This document shows, piece after piece, positions 1 to 12,291 of a DNA stretch of 47,981 bases. The DNA comes from Acanthaster planci. Taxonomy: Eukaryota; Echinodermata; Asteroidea; Valvatida; Acanthasteridae. Both the position numbers and the translations under genes were made by a program. The stretch lies in NCBI RefSeq assembly GCF_001949145.1, contig NW_019091371.1, positions 1,614,720 to 1,662,700 on the forward strand, written 5' to 3'. The number at the start of each line of letters is the position of its first letter. Position 1 is the stretch's first letter. The notes under the pieces are model-generated. The model saw only the letters and a program-made list of their open reading frames with translations. It was not told the DNA's origin and made no database searches.

Positions 1-3000
1 ATGGTCACCAGAGTTCAAATAAAACTCTTTCATGGAATGTGGAATATGTTGTGTGCTTTACATGTAAAATCTGCACTTAATTTTGCTGTTTAATGCCAAT
101 TGTCCACCACGTTTACCATTAATGAACTACATGTAGGCCTATATATTGTATATGTTGTGCAAGGTCTCGGTCTCGGTCATCTTGGTCTCGGTCATCTTGG
201 TCTCGGTCTCGAACTGCAAAAGTCTCGGTCTCGAAGTTCTGGTCTTGGTCTTGAAAGAGCTGGTCTCGGTCTTGGTCTCGGTCTCGAATGCCTTGGTCTC
301 GGTATCGGACATAAAGGTCTTGACTACAACACTGATAAATACTGTACATACGTTCCTCCACCAATCACTGAACATGGTCATAATCTTTCTAACACTGAAG
401 ATAGTGCGCATGAACATACATGTATATACATGTACTGTACATGCTGAAAACTGTGATATTATGGACCGATTTCATTGGAATTTTAAGATCTCTGCAATTT
501 TTGGAGAAGTCGGCTGCCGTTATTATGAACCCAGTGATACCAAAGTTCTGTTTTGAAACAAACACAAATCGTTGATCTTTGCGAAATTATGCACATTCAT
601 CAGGGAAGAAGTTCCTTTACAATAAAAGGCTTTTGTAACTCCGTTACATAAGAAGCATTGTTGGCAACCCACTTTGAAACTCCTGGATCACATAAATATC
701 AATGGAGTTGGTTGTCTAAGCTTGGCCAGATGTATAATCTTTTCTGTGAAAACGTGTATTGTTTGCTAGCACTGTCGTTAAAAGGCCCACTTGTGGTAAC
801 CGACTACGGACGGTGACGCATTAAAGTGATCCCACTTCGTGGACGTGCACCAAAAGGACAATTCTCCAACAATAGCCCTGTTTCATTGAAAAAAGTACAC
901 TGAATTGAAATAAGTGCTTCATGAAACCTTTCCTTAGCAGTCCTGGAAAAAGTTGTTTCATGTAATCCCCAAGTTCAGAACTAGTTAAAAACCATAATCT
1001 CAAATTTAGAAACCTACAGTACAAGCAGCTGAATTATTCATTTTGCAATGAATTCAGGGTGGGAGAACTAGCAAGCCTGTTAATGAGCTTGTGCACTTGT
1101 ATGACATATCTTTTAGTTTTGCAAGCTTTGAGTCCTGGCAATCAAGGTTTACCTGCACAGTGTTTTCTACAAAGGGACAGAATATTTCAATACAAATTCC
1201 CCTCAGGGTACTCTGCAGTAAAAAACATCGCCTAGCTGTATAGTTCGGGAGTCCATAAAATATACCCCTGGAACCAAACCAGCAGAATTAATGCTTAACT
1301 CATTGTATATACCTGCAGCACAATCGTCTGACGCTTCTGTTTTGGAATGTTCATGCTATCACCCTCAACTGTTGGCCATTTATCGTATTGACTGCCACCC
1401 CGACGGCCCGGCTGGCCGGATGACAATGCTTTGTCTTCTGCGCCCCGTAGTTCACACTATATGAAGAATAAATCAGCATGCACTTTCATGCACTACATAA
1501 CAGCTGAGATGAGCTCATAAATGTGCATGTTGTGATGTGCAAGCATTGGCATAGTTGTGCACGTGTGTGGGATTACTATGAATATGCAGTATTGGTGTTT
1601 TGTTTTATGATTGGTGGCTGTGATAAAAGAGCTCGCACAGTTTAAAAGGGCGCATTTAAAAGAGTTCATTTTGCACTTTGGAAACAAAATCGAAAAATCT
1701 CACTAAAATAAAATTTCATTGAAACTTTGCAGTATGTATATGATGTCGACATTAATGAATCAGAATATTTGGAGATTAATTAAATTTCACCTTTTGAGAG
1801 ATTGGAGGTAAAATATTGCTCCATACAAACTTTAGAAGCAAAAATTTGAAGTGTTCAATGTTAGGGTCCACACCACTTTTGGATATGCAATCTTCAAGTG
1901 TAACGTGAAGCATTGTGCAAACAAGTGTTGTCGTTAAACCTAAACTTTCTCAAGTCCTGGAAATTACCAATTTGTTGGGCTGGATTAGTGTCATTGCTGG
2001 GCGGGCCATGTAGTAGGTCTTTTTTAAACAGCTACCAAATGGCCAGTGAAATCATAAACAACATGGGGTACCAACCGTAAAAGACAAAAATGAAGACGAA
2101 CCACATTTGAGGTGTGAACGGTACTTACGGTACATTTACAAGTCTTTTCATTCTCTTTGGACTGCTCTCCTTCATTTCCAACACGTGAATAAAGCCAATG
2201 TAAACGGCAGCCAACAAAAATATGACTACCTTGTCCACACCATAGACATAACTAACCTATAGACCGACAGTGCCTGTGGAAATCAATGTTTGGATACCTG
2301 TAATGATGCCGGCGCCTGACTAGACATGAAACCATGGGCAGAAGTAGTTCAGCAGTGTGCACAACTCCATGGAGAAATCTCAGGATGAGCGATACAAATC
2401 AGAAATTTCGAATGATAACGCCCTGATGGAGACCAAAAGCCCTGTCCAGCGTTTACTATGAGCTCCACTGCTATTGAGCATTTGTTTATTTTTTCAGAAA
2501 TTAATTCGGTCTTTGCACAATGAAACAAAACAATGTGCCTGCAACCGTCGCAGACTATTTCACAAGACTCGTCTACTAAACGCTTAAGGACACATTGTAC
2601 ATGTATTATGGTACATGCGTGGGCACAATGCTAGCAGTAGTAGTCTAGTGCTAAGTGGCAGTTAGGCTAGGCCTTAGTTCAAAACTGCCCATTAAATCAC
2701 AATTTACTTGCCTGAAATTCTGTCCTAGAAGATGTTATGGAACATGAATTTTAGCTTTTTTAATGGGAAGCCAAGTGAAGGTCTCACATTTTGTTATGTT
2801 TGAATGAATTGGGTCCTTAAACTCTGGTAAAAAATCATTTGGTTAAATTTTCAAAGGATACCTGCATTTTAATGTCACAAGTACATAAAGGAAGCGGTAA
2901 TTTAATTATATTAAACAATTCAATTTTCTTTCAATCTTTTTTTAACTTGACATGTATGGGTATTAGGAATTACATGGCTAACATAATTGAACAGCTTTAT

Positions 3001-3234
3001 CCAGAAGAGCCGCTGACAAATGTCAGGCATCCATTATAATCCACTCCAGTTATGCATCAACTCAAAAGGCAAAACACTATAAGGGTTGGTGTAGACTGCA
3101 AGTACATGTACCTTTCACAGTTTATTTATTGCACATTGTTCAATAGGTTAATTTTTTTGAGCAGAGTATCAGTTCCATTTAAAGGGAACATGTTCCCTGT
3201 GAAATTCACATATTACGATTTATTAACAATCTCA
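1..3234. other. non-coding flank, no gene seen
   Basis: AT-rich single-copy-looking sequence left of DIRS-1. Open frames are short, start anywhere and show no recognisable domain. The only structured part is the hexamer array listed separately. Short ACATGTA and AGGCCTA words recur, as is common in marine invertebrate genomes. I see no splice-bounded coding exon. Confidence 0.6.
164..306. repeat. degenerate GGTCTC hexamer array
   Basis: Repeated GGTCTC / GGTCTT / GGTCAT units form a roughly 140 bp minisatellite. Because the unit is six bases, several frames stay open and translate into LGLGLG-, VSVSVS- or RDRDQD-like repeats. These are by-products of the repeat, not genes. Confidence 0.85.
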
Positions 3235-3390
3235 GTCTTCTGCTTTCAACCTACCCCAGACAGTCGCTAAATATTCAAATTCCTTTGCGTCTGATTCAAT
3301 TCGCTAAATCTTTTGATCAACCGTTGTGCGCCCTCATGTCCCATAACGCATAGCGGAATGGCCGCCATGTTTGTCCGTCCTTTTCCTTAA
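3235..3390 (+). repeat. DIRS-1 left inverted terminal repeat
   Basis: About 150 bp that is the near-perfect reverse complement of 8607-8757. Shared parts include the CAGTCGCTAAATAT segment, ATTCAATTCGCTAAATCTTT, and the block around GCGGAATGGCCGCCATGTTT. The first 30 bp pair with the internal complementary region rather than fully with the right terminus, as expected of DIRS ends. Confidence 0.9.
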
Positions 3391-4102
3391 CCTAATTCTA
3401 CACGGGCGTGTCTTTTTGACACCTTCGAGTTTATTGAGTTTCCGTTTTGCTACACACCTTTGTGACATTCTGATCAAACCATAACATACTGTTATAAACG
3501 TACATTCTATATTTATGAGTTTATGTGTATATTTTCTCTTTTCCTGTGTGTGCATTTTATAGATCGTTGACTCTACGCTGTTACTACCAAGTGATACATA
3601 GGGCCAACCGGGCAACCGTGGGATTGTTGGTGGTTCCGTGAGGCGGTGCAAATGATCGAATACCGCAGTCCCCCTCTTTCTTTGGCATATTTATAGGGTC
3701 AACAGGGCGACCCTGAGTTTGGTTCTGCATTCAATTGGGGACCCTGAACAATAGAGGACAATAAGGTTCCTGATTGACAGAGGGTCCCCGATTGACAACT
3801 GTGTACAAAACATATGGGTGGTCTTCTAAAAAAGTTAAAGTACAAACAAAAGAGGAACAAGAGGGGGTCCCCAGTTGCAGGCAAATACACACTGCGTTGG
3901 GTTTGTTGGGGCTCGCAAGGAAGTGCGAGCATTCCGAATTTCGCGACCCCACATTCCCCCTATAGACCGACAGGAGTCGGTCTGTGGAGGATCGAGTGGC
4001 ATCTTGCTAAACTTGTGATCCCGCGGCTAATCTCTGCTGGCGATACCATCTTTGGTTCAGTTCAGGGTTAGTCCATGCCACGCTTCAAGGGCCTGAGCTA
4101 CA

Positions 4103-5560
4103 GTGCGTGTGATATCCGTATGCTCAGTTCCCCAACGAAACACTGAAGCATCGCAGTCAACAATAGTGCAGAGTGACGCTGCACTCGGGGTTGAGATTCC
4201 CCCCACTTGCTGGGCCCAGGCGCAACACTTCTGTGTCCCAGTCCTGAAACATTTCGAACGGGTGACACAGGTCGACAACAAGCTACCGTGGGCAACACCC
4301 GACATCAGCATGGCACACAAGTCTATGTCCCGGAGCGGCCCCACGCCGCCAACACTGGCTACACTGGCCGCAACACCCCTGGTGCCATTGTCTTCAGGCA
4401 CCCTTTCAATTGGGGCACCCAGCCGTGACAAAGACGCTGGCACTCCACGGGACAACACAACACACCCGGTGCGCTACCTGCAGAGACAATACAGGGCCTT
4501 ACGGGCTCATCACCACCCTCGCCGGTGACAACAGAGCCCACCAGCCTCCTCCGCCGTTGGGGTTTTCAATCTCCGTATGTCATCCCGTTTTCCAGGTTCC
4601 TCCTGGGCCTTTCTGAGAAGACTACTTCTACACCTGCGGTTCACCAGCCCCATCCTGCTGTATCTTTACTGCAGCCTGGGCAGGCCTCCGACACCCCAAC
4701 TCACCAGGCGTCGACCGCTGGCTCTACAACCAGTTCACCCGTACACAAGAAATGCAAACATTCTTCATCTTCTTCTACGGGGTGTAAGCGGAAGAAGTCT
4801 CACTCCTCGCAGGAGGAGGACACATCGGCCGACATCATGTCAGTGGTCCGCATGCTCTCGGAGAAGCTCTCTTCTATAGACAGCCATCTAGAGCCCACCT
4901 TTGCTCCCGTGGCGACTGCCCCAGATCAGGATCCTTTGCCGGCGCAGCTTGATCCGCATCCGTACCCGGCTCTGCATCCGGATCCGCATCCGAACCGATC
5001 GGCGATCTGATCTTCATTTGATGGTTTCACCCCTTTGACATATTCAGGTTCCAGCTCAGACTACAACTCACCTCCTGCTCCGGCCCCTTGCCACCCAAGA
5101 AGACATGATGATGTTCCTCCTTCCTCATCTCAACTGCAGATGGAGCGGAATACGCTCTCTGAAGATGAGGATATCTCCTCTGCAGCCAACCTTAACCCTC
5201 CTGAGGCACTGCTCCGTCTTCTTCAGAAGGATACGATCCACATATTGGGCCTGCCTTCCAATCAGTCTACAGCTGAGGCCTCTTCACATGCTTCCTTCAA
5301 GCGCCATCCTGCCAGGTTGGAGGCATCAACGCCGATTTTTCCCGAACTTCCACTTGACAGCTCATGCTTCGAGATGAAGATCTTCCTCTTTATGGCAAAG
5401 ACCTTTTCGTGGGGAAGTTCATGGAGTCTGAAGTTAAACGTATTGACACAACATGTAAATTTAGCTTCTGTGACCTTCCACCGGCGGCTCCACCTCGCCA
5501 ATCTCGTCCTGATGATTGCCGGGCTCGGCCCTTCAGACCCCCACAGCAGGAGATTTATGG
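4103..5560 (+). pseudogene. DIRS-1 gag-like ORF, frameshifted and internally deleted
   Basis: Proline/serine-rich open frames (4103-4528, 4525-5010, 5035-5649 and 5364-5837) give one interrupted gag-type protein. A basic KKCKHSSSSS stretch lies near 4750 and an acidic SEDEDISS segment near 5160. The SFKRHPARLE segment near 5300 matches SFKRHATRLE in DIRS-2. DIRS-2 then has about 150 residues before its LPGKDLFAGKF motif, whereas DIRS-1 passes almost directly to LYGKDLFVGKF near 5385, so roughly 450 bp are missing. Gag would package the RNA intermediate. Several frameshifts and stops make it non-functional. Confidence 0.75.
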
Positions 5561-5639
5561 TTCCTTTCACCCCTTTCGTCAACCCAGTCACCAGACGAAT
5601 CATGGCCGTCCATCCTCCTCTCGGCCTACCTCTGAACTC

Positions 5640-7110
5640 CACAGGGTAGGCGTCGTTGACTATTCAGATTTGCCTCCTCCCGCCGATCTCAGACCCATTG
5701 GCAGGCGACTTCAACTCTTCGCAGGGTTTTGGGAGAAATCACATCGGGTAGCTGGGTGCTCGCAACCATTCGCCATGGATACGCCCTCGAATTCACAAGC
5801 ACCCCTCCGTCTATACTTATCTTCCGTCCGACGCTAGTTCCTACCGACAAAAACAAACGACAGGCACTGGAGTCCGAGATAGACTCTTCCTTTGGAAACC
5901 AGATTCCCAAATCTCAAGCAAACAAAGGTTTCATCTCAACGTTCTTCCTCACTCCAAAGAAAGAACTCTAAAGCTGGTGACCTATTATCAACCTTAAACC
6001 TCTAAACCGCTTTATCCACCCGAAGAAATTCTGCATGGAGACTATTTGGATGGTCACCCAATCTCTACAGGTTCCATGCTGAGCCTCTTCCATGGACATG
6101 AAAGATGCTTACCCCACATTCCGATTCACCCTCAAAGCTACGAATACCTACACTTCCTGTACAACGGGGGCCTCTCTGAATTCACGGCTCTCCCCTTCAG
6201 CCTCTCCACTTCACCAAGAGTCTTCTCAAGGGTCGCAAAGATCGTCACTGCTCACCTTCGAAAGCGGGACGTCATGCTGTTCCAATACCTGGACGACTGG
6301 CTGATCGCCGGCAGATCATTCAACAAGGCAGAGGTTTCTACCCACCTTACTAGTGACATCACAAATCGGCTGGGCTTCATCATCAACCACGAGAAGTCGA
6401 ATCTCACCCCAACTCAATACCCGACATACCTAGGGGCATCTATCGACCTTCAACGAGGCATAATCCTACCAACGACCAAACGCACTGACAATCTTTTCGA
6501 CTGCGTGAAAGTCTTTTCTACCGAGCGGTCTGCTCCGGCCCGCGCCTGGCTCTGTCTCTTAGGCTTGATGGCCTGCATGGTGGCCCTCATTCCCCTCTGC
6601 AGGCTGTACATGCACCCACTGCAACTTCATCTTTTAGCGCTTTACAGGCCCAAATGGGACTCAATCTCCAGGTCCCCATATCAGACTTCATCCACCCCCA
6701 TCTTCAGTGGTGGTTAGTGAAGGAGTACCTTTCCCTCAGAGTTCCCTTCCCCAAGGTGAACCCGGAAATAACCATAACATCAGACGCTTGTCATCTGGGC
6801 AGGGGAGCCTCCCTACCAACGCTTCAAGCACTCATTCAGTGCACTGAAAGCTTTCCGCCCAAGCATTACAGGCAAATGAGTCCTCATCCGCTCGGACAAC
6901 TCCACAGTGATGTCATACATCAGCCACCAGGGAGGCACACATTCTCCCCGCCTATGCCTCTTGATGAGACAGATATTCCTTTGGGCCCAGGATTACAGCA
7001 TCCCCCTCCAGGCGACTCATATTCCTGGTGTCGACAACTCCATAGCAGATGCTCTCTCTCAGGGAAAGGTACATGTACGTCGCACGGAGTGGACATTGCA
7101 CGCCAGTGTA
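5640..7110 (+). pseudogene. DIRS-1 reverse transcriptase and RNase H
   Basis: The frame from 6046 to 6717 holds reverse transcriptase palm motifs: LPFSLSTSPRVFSRV near 6190 and the catalytic FQYLDDWL box near 6283. The upstream fingers (PIINLKPLN near 5985) lie in another frame after a stop. RNase H follows: TSDACHLG near 6778, then in a third frame HIPGVDNSIADALSQ near 7020, the usual C-terminal RNase H segment. The enzyme would copy element RNA into DNA. At least three frameshifts and one stop separate the motifs, so it cannot be made intact. DIRS-2 carries the same order. Confidence 0.85.
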
Positions 7111-7480
7111 GTTAGAGAGACCTTCGCCGAAATAGTGAAACCAAACATCAATCTCTTCGCCTCAGCAAAGAATGCCCAACTGCAAGTGTTCTGCACCAGG
7201 TTTACCACCCGCAAGCCTGGGAAACAAATGCTCTTCAAATCAATTGGGAAAGGATGTCGGCTTACGTCTTCCCTCCAGTATCCCTAATACGGGCAGTTCT
7301 CTCCATGATCAAAAAAGAACACTGCTGCGTCCTTCTTATCCCCCCTTTTTGGCCACCCAAGCCACGGTTCCCTTGTTTGCCAAGACTTCTCATCCAGGTA
7401 CCGGTGATCCTTCCCAACAGACCGGATCTGCTACATCAGCCGAAGTCGGGTGTGCTTCACCCTCATCCGACGTCACTACA
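7111..7480 (+). pseudogene. DIRS-1 methyltransferase-like region
   Basis: After RNase H comes a conserved block with NINLFASAKNAQLQVF (near 7148) and, one frame on, LLIPPFWPPKPRFP (near 7333). DIRS-2 has the equivalent HMDLFASLSNAQLLTF and LLIAPFWPRQPWFS. DIRS elements commonly encode a phage-like DNA N6-adenine methyltransferase between RNase H and the recombinase. The position and layout fit that, but I cannot assign the catalytic motif with certainty. A frameshift near 7260 splits it. Confidence 0.5.
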
Positions 7481-8369
7481 CCTGACCTGTTGGCTATTGT
7501 GAAACAGTCCTTCAGATCAGCAGAACTTTCTGATGAAGCTGCCAAAATGGCCGTGAAGAGTCGACGCCAGTCTACAGGCCACATTTATGACTCCAGATTA
7601 CGACATTTTACTTCACGGTGTTCAGAGTGAGGTTTGTCTTCGACCGAAGTTTCTGTGACCTCTGTAGCTGACTCCTTCATGCACTTGTTCAAATCAGATC
7701 TCCAGGTTTCAACTATCAGTAAATATCGGTCAGCCATTGTGGCTATACACAATGGCTTTCCAGATGGTTCAACCCTGTCCGACAATACTGCTCTTAAACA
7801 TCTACTTCGCGGGAAGTTTCTTGAGCGTCCCCCAACTAAGAGATCAATTCCTCCTGACATTTTTGTACCAGACATTAGCAAACACATTAGGACTCCCGAT
7901 GACAAACCATGGTGCCCAGTGCAAACTCTTAAATGGTACCTAGCCAAAACCAAAAAACTCAAGAGGTCCAACTTCACAGCTTTTCATCACCACAATAAAA
8001 CCTTACCGAGCTGCGACCACAGACACTCTAGTCAGATGGGCAGTTGCAGCCATCAAGTTTGCTAAACCAGATTTGCAGAACTCTGTGGACAATGAAACAC
8101 GATGCCTCATCAAGGCTCATGATATCCAAGCAGTTCCCACATCTTGGGCCTACTTCAGGGGCATACCAGTGGAGGAAATATGTCAGGCAGCATGCTGGAA
8201 AACCCTATCTACCTTCACCACACGCTACCTTACCGATGTTCTACAAAAGGACTCCGCACATGGCAGAGCAGTCCTAACATCGGCCACATCAATACAGAAG
8301 GGTACCACATCGAAGCGGCCCACCACTAGAACAACATTAAAACTCAATTATTTGGTGAGTCCGCAATAA
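7481..8369 (+). pseudogene. DIRS-1 tyrosine recombinase, catalytically dead
   Basis: The N-terminal DNA-binding half is visible (IYDSRLRHF near 7587, STISKYRSAIVAIH near 7708, LERPPTKRS near 7823). Compared with DIRS-2, the segment holding the first catalytic arginine (ASRRGCELQALSV in DIRS-2) is absent: the frame jumps from PPDIF to a TPDDKPWCPVQTLKWYLAKT block. The C-terminal part (AHDIQAVPTSW near 8115, FTTRYLTDVL near 8213) keeps the candidate Tyr nucleophile, but the His-x-x-Arg box reads HDIQ instead of HDVR. Both active-site arginines are therefore gone. A stop near 7628 and a frameshift near 8065 add to the damage. Confidence 0.8.
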
Positions 8370-8457
8370 ATTTGGACAATTTCTTATTCCTCTGGCATTC
8401 TCATTATGTAGTGCATCCTCTACGCACCCCCCTCCAAGGGCTCGGTGCTACTCTGCA

Positions 8458-8561
8458 TATTTAGACTATTTGGGGTAGGTTGAAAGCAGAAGACTCCTCC
8501 CGCACAGAAATGTGGGTGAGGTCTGCTATTGAATACCTAGCTACCCCAAACAGTCGGCATC
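8458..8561 (+). repeat. DIRS-1 internal complementary region
   Basis: The first half (TTTGGGGTAGGTTGAAAGC) is the complement of the left terminus at 3240-3270. The second half (AGGTCTGCTATTGAATACC) is the complement of the right terminus at 8745-8775. The joint at about 8491-8495 thus records both element ends. In the DIRS replication model this region bridges the termini during circle formation. Confidence 0.88.
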
Positions 8562-8606
8562 CTCCCATCCTTCCCCACTTTTGGCTTGGACAATTTTAAT
8601 ACCAGA

Positions 8607-8791
8607 AAAGAAGGACAAACATGGCGGCCATTCCGCTATGCGTCATGGGACATGAGGGCGCACTACGGTTGATCAGAAGATTTAGCGAATTGAATCAGAT
8701 GCAAAGGAATTTGCATATTTAGCGACTGTTTAGCGACTGTTTGGAGTAGGTATTCAATAGCAGACCTCGCCCACATTTCTGTGGGGGAGGA
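8607..8791 (-). repeat. DIRS-1 right inverted terminal repeat
   Basis: Reverse complement of 3235-3390, with an extra terminal arm of about 25 bp that includes a small palindrome (CCCACATTTCTGTGGG). A local duplication of TTTAGCGACTGT near 8719-8742 is absent from the left repeat. Confidence 0.88.
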
Positions 8792-11700
8792 CACTTAGTC
8801 ATCCTGTCCCACTCACTCTGTAAACTCAAAAGAACTGTCACAAAATTAAGTAAATTAATTTTGAGACTATAAATAAATTTCAAAATCGAGTGTTCAAAAA
8901 CCAAATATTACAAGAAACACAAATGAACAGCTAAAACTTTTAATTTCATCTGTACACATCAGTGCATATTATTAACTATTTCATTTTTTACATAAATAAA
9001 TATTTACTTTGTTATGTTCAATGTAGTAGTATAAAATATTTTGTTGCATTAGCATAACATGAATTTTCATCAAGTCAGTCAATGTAAATAAAGATGACAC
9101 ATGGAGTAATATGCTCAAACCCTGTCCCATCTTTTGTCACTGTGAAATCAACTGTACTGCAGGTAAACACTGTTATTTAAACTAGCAGTTTTATTAAGTG
9201 GACAGTAGTTACCTACATCATACAGTGTAAAGTCATTCATGTGAATGGGTGGTGTAAGATTTCCAAATGACATGTACATTTAGATAAAATTTCTAAATGC
9301 AGGCAACCTATTCATAAATACAGGGTGGCATAACCAAACACAAAATAAAGTTTGACAAATACACCAAATATTCTTATTCTGGTGACCTCCATTGGGATTA
9401 AGAGGAATGAAATTTCTTTCTCCTTTTTTCATCAAAAGAGCATCCCCATGCCACATGTTTGAGCCATGGTGAATCTCTTGAAATTCTGCAAATAATGAAT
9501 CAGAGAATTGGGAAACACTGCCTGTCAACATCAAGTTTCAAACAAAAATTGGTATCAGGTTACATGTACTACATGTATATCTCTGCTCCAGCAAAATTAG
9601 TGGAATCCCAGTATTTACATGCATGTGAATATAAACTTCCACAATTGAAGTGAATCATATTCTATATGCATGGCTTAATTAAGAGTTCACTTTCAGAATT
9701 TTCAGACCTTATTAATGAAAAGTTTGAAATGGCTCTGCCAAAAAACAGACACCCACTGTTTTACCAAGCCCAAAGGCTTTTTGCCGAGGCCAGCAGTTGT
9801 TTTATGTCCTGGCCTCCTTCAGACGTTTGTTCAGCTTTCTACTACCTTTAATCAATTGAATTGCAGCTCTGAGCAAGACCTCTTGAATAATCACCAGATT
9901 GAATTATCACTCTTCTGTATCTTAAACTTAGGTTTTTTCAAGGATATGCAAATTGGTTTAGGCATATGAGGAGTCATCAAATTGGCTTCAATCAAAGGAT
10001 CTGGTTTTAAGTCCTAACAGCTCATTTAAAAAAAAAATTGGGGGGGCCTCTGTTATAGCACATAGGTGTGTTGCTGTTTTCGTCTGTCAAGCACGTCCTG
10101 ATCAAATAATGTGCCTTTGACCTCATGAGGATTAACCAGTTTAGAGTGTGGTTTGTCTTTCACATTGCCAGGTTTTGTCAACATATGATTTATCATTATT
10201 GACTTTGGCAGCATTGACTGACAAAGTATCATCCTGGCGGCAATGAGGAGAAGCCAGAACTGACGAACAAACGTCAGACTGAGCCCTTGCTCTAGCCCTG
10301 CTCCTTTCAGACCTGCTACTGGTACTAGAGAAAGAGCGATACTTCCTTGCTCTTCATGTGCCAGGTTCAGGTATTGAATAAGACCTACAACTGGACTCCC
10401 TACTCGCATCTTTTAGAGTGTCACGTAGTGAACCCCTGAACAAAAACTGACAATGTCAGATTATATACCATCTACTGGTGGCCTGGATGTGGTACTGGCT
10501 GGAGATGACGTGCATGAAAAACCATGAGGGCTTTGGTAGAAATCAGTATCAGGTCTACAATCATGCATTTCTTCTACATGATCAAAAAAAAAATATCTGT
10601 CCCTGGCATAATGACTGCAACCTTTAACGAGGAGGCATTGGCTACCCTCACTATCACTTTCACAACTTAAGGAATGAAAGCGTGAAAGGCAGTCCACCTC
10701 TCAAATGGGACCAATCTTAAGTGTCATGTACATTTGTGCCCTGAGCATGTGGCAAATTGCCATGCAGATGCCACGCATTGGCATAGTTTGTCATGTCAGC
10801 ATGTTGAGTATTGATTCTATCATGATCATCATCTATTTTAACGTGTGTATCAGCTTTAATCTTTCATTTTGTTAACATATCTGTTTGCTTCATCCGTGGT
10901 CATTATTCCTGGACAAAACCGTTCAGCTAGTGGCAAACAAATTTTTTACATCCAGTACAAAGAGCACTTTTGGCACTCGGTGTGTAGTTAGGAGTAGAGG
11001 TCATACATGTACATGTAGGTCAGCTAGGGGTCAAGGAGAGATATGAAGTCAGAGTTTGTGGGTTTTTTTTCAAACACTGGTGCACTCGCTATGTAGCACA
11101 AGAACATTAATTGATTCGAACCACACTCGATCATAAATGACGTGTGCTAATTGTGGCATATCACATAATTTACGACCAATACAAATTCACGTTTTATGAC
11201 CAAGGTATAAACAGGGGTGAAATTTTTCCAGATTTTTCTGGATTTCCAGATTTTTGGAAAAGTGAATCCAAGAATTATGGATTTTTCTACTTGGCATGAC
11301 TTTACTAGAATTAGAAGTAGTATTTCCAAATTTTGCATGAAAGGGAATGCAGGATTTGTGCAAGTTGAGGTTTTGATAGCGCATGCACTCTTGTGTTGAC
11401 ACTCCCACTGGAATACCACTGATATGGTATTACCAATACCATACTGGTATTAATTTAAACCATAACGACTTCGCACTGCTTCCAACTCAACCTCGATTCC
11501 ATTGGGTGTATGTGCAAGGCATGGTGGAAACCAATGCAGTACGGCATGATGTCACCCTTCGGAACTACTTTGCTTTTAACTGTACATGTGCCATGCACTG
11601 CAGTACTGCCTGCGTTCACGGAAAACTCAGCCGCCATTTTGTTTGTTACGTGCAGTTCTTTAAGATGTTTATTGTCGCTTTGATTGATCAAAATGGTTCT

Positions 11701-12287
11701 CATTCCCTTAAAATTATCAATCTTGGTGAACTTTCACTTTCGTAAAGGCTTTAAAAATCCATGGATATTTTTGCAGCTCAAAAGCCAGGTGGAACAAGAG
11801 GCTTGAAAGGGGAAGATAAATATTATCAGTAATTAATCTGAAAATCAACAAGCAAGGATACCACAGGTTCCTGTGCAATAAATTGTTGAAATTGGGGATT
11901 TAGAGACAAACGTAAGATACATTTTTCACAGATTTTTCAGTTTCCTCAAATCTCACCGGTGTTTTTTTTTAACAAGAGCTGTTGGAGCACAGCAATTTTT
12001 GAGGTTTAAATCCATTTGGGGTATGCTTTTTGCCATAAGTTCCAATATAGGATGGGTTACTGTATTATCATGGTAGTTACCACATTTCCCAATCAAAATA
12101 AAGAGTGCTCGCTCACCTTCCCAAATTATCCTATTCTTCTTGTTGTTTAACTTACTTTTTAACTTGATTCATAAAAATTTGTTTGTGGTTCAATTTATTT
12201 TCCTCTGTGATTATTCAGAAAATAAGTGTGCGCACCGTATTCAATTGGAGGTATCGTGGTACCGAGAAATGGTTTCTACGATGGCCT
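8792..12287. other. non-coding spacer
   Basis: AT-rich sequence between DIRS-1 and the piggyBac-type element. No frame carries a recognised domain. Short local features include a self-complementary GGTATTACCAATACC region near 11427 and a CAGATTTTTCTGG-type near-palindrome near 11230. Nothing here supports a gene. Confidence 0.55.
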
Positions 12288-12291
12288 TTAA

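Larger units (their letters stand above)
3235..8791 (+). mobile_element. DIRS-1, DIRS-order tyrosine-recombinase retrotransposon
   Basis: About 5.56 kb element with inverted terminal repeats, an internal complementary region near the right end, and coding order gag, reverse transcriptase, RNase H, methyltransferase-like region, tyrosine recombinase. DIRS elements copy through RNA and integrate a circular DNA by a tyrosine recombinase, leaving no long target duplication; none is seen. Borders are set by the internal complementary region, whose centre (CAGAAGACTCCTCCC) joins the complements of the two termini, giving a left end at about 3235 and a right end at about 8791. All reading frames are interrupted, so this copy is inactive. 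Confidence 0.9.

Noticed and set aside
100-556. Open frames with LGLGLG, VSVSVS or RDRDQD repeats on both strands
   Set aside because: They arise from the GGTCTC hexamer array, which keeps several frames open at once; no domain or start context.
4057-4458. 133-codon minus-strand frame
   Set aside because: Mirror of the DIRS-1 gag frame with no domain.
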